Shown one piece after another: positions 46,894 through 49,811 of a stretch of 49,811 nt of DNA. How positions within the stretch are numbered: position 1 is the first letter of the stretch; the number at the start of each line of letters is the position of its first letter. Made by a program: the position numbers and the translations under genes. The DNA comes from Spirochaetota bacterium (GTDB taxonomy: Bacteria > Spirochaetota > UBA4802 > UBA5550): positions 1-49,811 of the forward strand of contig JAKLIV010000009.1 of NCBI GenBank assembly GCA_022709405.1, written 5' to 3'. The notes under the pieces are model-generated. The model ran no database searches. It was not told where the DNA came from and saw only the letters and a list, made by a program, of their open reading frames with translations.

Positions 46894-48087
46894 TCAATTC
46901 AGCTTGATGATGATCTCGACCCTGCGGTTTTTCTGCCTGCCCTCGGACGTCGAGTTGTCGGCCATGGGTTTGTCGGGCCCGAGGCCCCTGAAAGATATCT
47001 TGTCGCTCTGGATGCCGGGCTTCAGGTACTCGGCCACTGACCGCGCCCTGTTCCGGGAAAGGCCGTAGTTGTAATCCTTGCCTCCGGTAGTGTCCGTGTG
47101 GCCTTCGACGATTATCTCCCGTCCCCGGTATTTGTCACGGACCGCGGACACGACCGCATCGAGGTTCCGCCTGGCCTCGGTCTTCAGGGACGATGAGTCG
47201 AAATCGAAATAAACCTCTCCGAGCCGGAGGACGATTCCCCGGTCGTCGGCGCCGACCTCTATCTGGCTGTTCTGGTCGATGAGCGTCTTCAGCTCTTCCT
47301 TCTGGCGCTCCTTTTCCTCGTCGGTGACGGGCGGATAGAGCGTGCACCCCACGATGAATTTCACCCGGTATTCGAGGATAGACACGCCGCTTTCGATCTC
47401 ACCGACCATGAGCCTGATCCGGTACTGCTCCTCGCCTTTCAGGGGGATTGCGCGCTCCAGGTCCCATACCATGGTTCCGCTGTTCGAGCCCATGATGCTT
47501 ATCGGAAAATCGGGAGGATATGCGCCCTTGCGCATGTCCATGTCTATCTCGTACTCGAAATCGACGAGCCCGGTGTTCACACCGGGGGCGTCCTTCCGGT
47601 ACCGGTATTTCACCGGAAAAACGAGCTTGAGAGGACGGGAAAAACCGCGGATCACCATCTCCCCCGTGCCCTGCCAGGCATCACCGGGCTTCACCTGCCC
47701 GTTCGGGAAAGAGGGGATGTTTCTCAGGTTCGGCATGTACGCATCATCGGACACGGCGAACATCCCGTTTGATGCGATAGAAAAATCGGAGGGATGCTGT
47801 TCAACCAGGGTGAAGACCTCTTCTCCCTTGTCGCGCTGGTAAACTGAAAAAAGCCCCTTCACCCGGTTCATGGCCTGTTCGCCCGAGGCGCAGAACAGGT
47901 CGATGATGTTCCGCTCCTCGTACAATTTCATGGATTTGCCGTTGATGAGAAACTGGCACGATGCGGTGCGCACCATCTCGAGACGATACCCGGCCGGTAT
48001 GGCCCACCTGAGCGTATCGGCTCCCAGATCAGGGGGTAACGCCATCCAGCTCAAAACGGCGATAATCGTAAAAACGATTTTTTTCAT
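46894..48087 (-). CDS. OmpA-domain periplasmic/outer-membrane protein
   Basis: 397 residues from the ATG at 48087, which begins a signal peptide (MKKIVFTIIAVLSWMALPP); the open frame to 48138 crosses an operator-like palindrome. The first 270 residues are a beta-rich domain I do not recognise. The C-terminal OmpA peptidoglycan-binding domain (about 295-397) has YFDFDSSSLKTEARRNL, EGHTDTTGGKDYNYGLSRNRA and KNRRVEI. It probably tethers the envelope to the wall. It is co-translated with GDPD downstream. The promoter region holds the TTGACCG palindrome at 48152-48167. Confidence 0.87.
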   Translation of the reverse strand: MKKIVFTIIAVLSWMALPPDLGADTLRWAIPAGYRLEMVRTASCQFLINGKSMKLYEERNIIDLFCASGEQAMNRVKGLFSVYQRDKGEEVFTLVEQHPSDFSIASNGMFAVSDDAYMPNLRNIPSFPNGQVKPGDAWQGTGEMVIRGFSRPLKLVFPVKYRYRKDAPGVNTGLVDFEYEIDMDMRKGAYPPDFPISIMGSNSGTMVWDLERAIPLKGEEQYRIRLMVGEIESGVSILEYRVKFIVGCTLYPPVTDEEKERQKEELKTLIDQNSQIEVGADDRGIVLRLGEVYFDFDSSSLKTEARRNLDAVVSAVRDKYRGREIIVEGHTDTTGGKDYNYGLSRNRARSVAEYLKPGIQSDKISFRGLGPDKPMADNSTSEGRQKNRRVEIIIKLN

Positions 48088-48151
48088 GGTCAGGCCCTTC
48101 CGGCGGATAGTATCGCAGAAGGATAGGCTCCATTGCAACGATTTTTTAAGC

Positions 48152-48180
48152 TTGACCGGACGGTCAACGGTATCCAGAAT
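48152..48180 (+). promoter_or_regulatory. TetR-like palindrome in the OmpA/MBL divergent promoter
   Basis: TTGACCG-GA-CGGTCAA (48152-48167) is a perfect 7+7 palindrome. Its left arm equals that of the operator at 36207-36222, and its form matches 36250-36265. On the plus strand TTGACC (48152-48157) and CAGAAT (48175-48180) are 17 bases apart, a candidate promoter for the metallo-hydrolase gene. The efflux TetR may act here as well. Confidence 0.6.
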
Positions 48181-48228
48181 CAGCCAGGATTGAATGAATT
48201 TTCAGGATTTACGGGGGATTCTGACAGC

Positions 48229-48849
48229 ATGATCATCGAACAGATACTCGTCACGCCCATGGCCGTGTTCTGCTATCTCGTGGCCGACAAAAAAAACGGC
48301 GAAGGCGTGCTCATCGACCCTGCGGGGGATTTCGACAGGATCTTCGCCGCAGTCGACAAACACTCGGTGAAGGTTAAATGGGTGATAAACACCCACGGCC
48401 ACTTCGACCACACTTCGGGCAACGACCATGTCATGAAGCGGACCGGCGCGGGGCTGTTGATCCACGAGCTCGACGCGCCGAAGCTGGGAAGCATATCCAG
48501 CCGGGTGCTGTCGCGCTTCGTGGGCGGAAAAAAGTCGCCGGCCCCTGTTTCACTGCTCAAAGACGGCGATGTCGTTGATTTCGGCGGCGCGTCGCTTCAA
48601 GTCATGCACACACCGGGGCACAGCGAGGGATCGATAAGCCTTTACGCGCCCGGGCACGTATTCACCGGGGACACGCTTTTCACCGAAGGCATGGGAAGGA
48701 CCGACCTGGGGGACGGGTCAATGAAGAAGATCATGGATTCGATCCGGGGCAGGATACTCTCCCTGCCAGACGAAACCGTCATCTGGCCCGGGCACCATTA
48801 CGGCCGCAACCCGTACTCGACTGTCAGGGAACAAAAAAAATATTATTAG
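48229..48849 (+). CDS. MBL-fold metallo-hydrolase (glyoxalase II-like)
   Basis: 206 residues from the ATG at 48229, supported by GGGGGA upstream and family length; the open frame back to 48133 is discounted. The metal motif is THGHFDHTSG (HxHxDH), followed by HTPGHSEGS, VFTGDTLF and GHHYG, the four metal-binding regions of glyoxalase-II-type hydrolases. It hydrolyses thioesters or similar compounds in the cytosol. It is divergent from the OmpA-GDPD operon across a palindromic site. The substrate is not determined. Confidence 0.9.
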   Translation: MIIEQILVTPMAVFCYLVADKKNGEGVLIDPAGDFDRIFAAVDKHSVKVKWVINTHGHFDHTSGNDHVMKRTGAGLLIHELDAPKLGSISSRVLSRFVGGKKSPAPVSLLKDGDVVDFGGASLQVMHTPGHSEGSISLYAPGHVFTGDTLFTEGMGRTDLGDGSMKKIMDSIRGRILSLPDETVIWPGHHYGRNPYSTVREQKKYY

Positions 48850-48878
48850 GCTTATTGCATATCTTGTCTTTAATGGGG

Positions 48879-48919
48879 TTTAAGGGGCGAAGCCCCTTAA
48901 AAAGCCCCTCTACAGGGGC
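48879..48919. terminator. Two tandem hairpins after the metallo-hydrolase gene
   Basis: TTTAAGGGGC/GCCCCTTAAA (10 bp, GAA loop, 48879-48901) is followed by GCCCCT/AGGGGC (48904-48919, CTAC loop). They lie between convergent genes and likely end transcription both ways. The GGGGCGAAGCCCC core could also belong to a dispersed repeat family. Confidence 0.65.
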
Positions 48920-48960
48920 CTTTCAGAGTGCGAGACGGCAGTTTCGCAAAAAGTCTATTA

Positions 48961-49811
48961 TCAGTCATGATAGAACTCGTCGAGCGGCGTGACCCATTCG
49001 ATCATGTCCTTGACCTCGTTTTCCTTCGGGAAAGTCTTGATCACTTCCTTTTCGTCCTCAACCGATCCGTAAACCGACTCGTTGGCGAGCTTGCCGATGA
49101 TGGTCTCTACGTCCTTGTCCTGGTTGTTGTAGATGAAAATGATATTCGGGCCGGACTTGTATCCCCAGTCGAAACCGTCGCCGCCGTGGACCCAGAAGCT
49201 TTCGGTAACGCCGTCGCCGTCGGCGTCCTCGCAGTAATAAATAGTCTCGTCCTTGGCCTTGGCCTTTGCCGCGATGGCGTACTTCGGCTTTTTGCGCTCT
49301 TCCTCGGTCATGTAAACCGGCATCGGGAGCAGCTTCCTTGATACGTGCATGTCGGACTCGCCCCTGTTCCTCATGAGATTGCGGAACTTCTCGACGTGCT
49401 TGTTCAGGAGCTTGTCGCGCACCGAGCGGTAAAAGGAGCCGAAGTTCGTGGTCACGAACTCCTCGTTCGCGTTGATCAGGAGGTCGGAGCGCCGGTAAAT
49501 GGTGCGCACGTAATCCGGCTTGCCGTTTATCTTGTTTACCCAGTAATCCTCGTCGAGCATGTATTTGTTCTGCACCGCGGTATTCATCCTGCTGACCTGG
49601 ACGTCGGTCAGGGCGTCGAAGCCGTCCATCATGAGATAGGTCTTCTTGTTCTGGATGATCAGCAGCGCCTCGATCGAGCCGTCCTTCATGGGATCGACGT
49701 ACTTCTCGATGCGCTGGTATACGACGCGGTCCTGATTGTAATCCGAAATATTGTCCACGTTGATTATCTCGAACGTCTTTTCCTTTGAAAGCAGAGCGTG
49801 GCCGGAATAAG
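48961..49811 (-). CDS. Unknown protein, 5' end beyond the window
   Basis: 283 residues are visible, continuing in frame to the right edge, so the N-terminus is missing. A GTG at 49758 could start it but there is no ribosome site, and the upstream codons (SGHALLSKEKTFEIIN) read like protein. I recognise no named domain. Features are a run of beta strands with SIEALLIIQNKKTYLMMDG, a YRRSDLLINANEEF segment, and YYCEDADGDGVTESFWVHGGDG, whose DADGDGVTE resembles a calcium-binding or thrombospondin type-3-like loop. The C-terminus is acidic. Function unknown. Confidence 0.6.
   Translation of the reverse strand, partial: YSGHALLSKEKTFEIINVDNISDYNQDRVVYQRIEKYVDPMKDGSIEALLIIQNKKTYLMMDGFDALTDVQVSRMNTAVQNKYMLDEDYWVNKINGKPDYVRTIYRRSDLLINANEEFVTTNFGSFYRSVRDKLLNKHVEKFRNLMRNRGESDMHVSRKLLPMPVYMTEEERKKPKYAIAAKAKAKDETIYYCEDADGDGVTESFWVHGGDGFDWGYKSGPNIIFIYNNQDKDVETIIGKLANESVYGSVEDEKEVIKTFPKENEVKDMIEWVTPLDEFYHD

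Overview
This window comes from a fairly GC-rich, Gram-negative-type bacterium that lives anaerobically or facultatively. The evidence is a selenocysteine formate dehydrogenase, ADP-forming acyl-CoA chemistry, a TolC/RND efflux pair, two OmpA-domain envelope proteins and phosphatidylserine decarboxylase. The repertoire fits Spirochaetota or Desulfobacterota (old Deltaproteobacteria); the sequence alone does not settle the phylum. I see no rRNA, tRNA, CRISPR array, insertion sequence, prophage or integration scar. Genes are densely packed, and the only gene-free stretch above 300 bases is 9181-9618.

Left part, 1-15.7 kb, mostly minus strand. An acyl-CoA operon (TetR regulator, AcuI/YhdH-like oxidoreductase, enoyl-CoA hydratase cut by the window edge) carries the same 14-bp operator in front of both the regulator and the oxidoreductase. 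It is followed by a ferredoxin-like protein, a secreted unknown, and an fdhAB operon whose catalytic subunit is read through an in-frame UGA with a clear SECIS hairpin. Then come carB, a small four-cysteine protein, and a trpR-trpB2 pair with a 22-bp palindrome before trpR.

Middle part, 15-27 kb, all plus strand. A COG3910-like ATPase and a PAS protein with a dead kinase module are followed by an AcuC-like deacetylase and a hybrid sensor kinase with its own promoter. After these comes a tight four-gene operon: CoA-transferase fused to a GNAT acetyltransferase, ADP-forming acetate-CoA ligase, BioD/DRTGG protein, and a small helical protein. Deacetylase plus acetyltransferase beside acyl-CoA enzymes suggests control by lysine acetylation, in the manner of the Bacillus acuABC genes. 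This is the best candidate in the window for an undescribed regulatory system.

Right part, 27-49.8 kb. MsrB and a PAS-only sensor precede a FecR/OmpA protein. A TetR-TolC-RND efflux locus follows with no adaptor gene and a low-GC patch inside tolC. Then come psd with an unusual inverted-repeat leader, a cytidylate-kinase-like gene, a PQQ-like protein and a stand-alone LeuA regulatory domain. The remainder is a large acidic TPR membrane protein, a tandem CBM48 secreted protein, thioredoxin, a PaaK-ACT pair, an OmpA-GDPD pair, a metallo-hydrolase and a partial unknown. The operator arms at the efflux tetR (TTGACCG/TTAACCG type) recur between the OmpA and metallo-hydrolase genes at 48152-48167, suggesting a shared envelope regulon.
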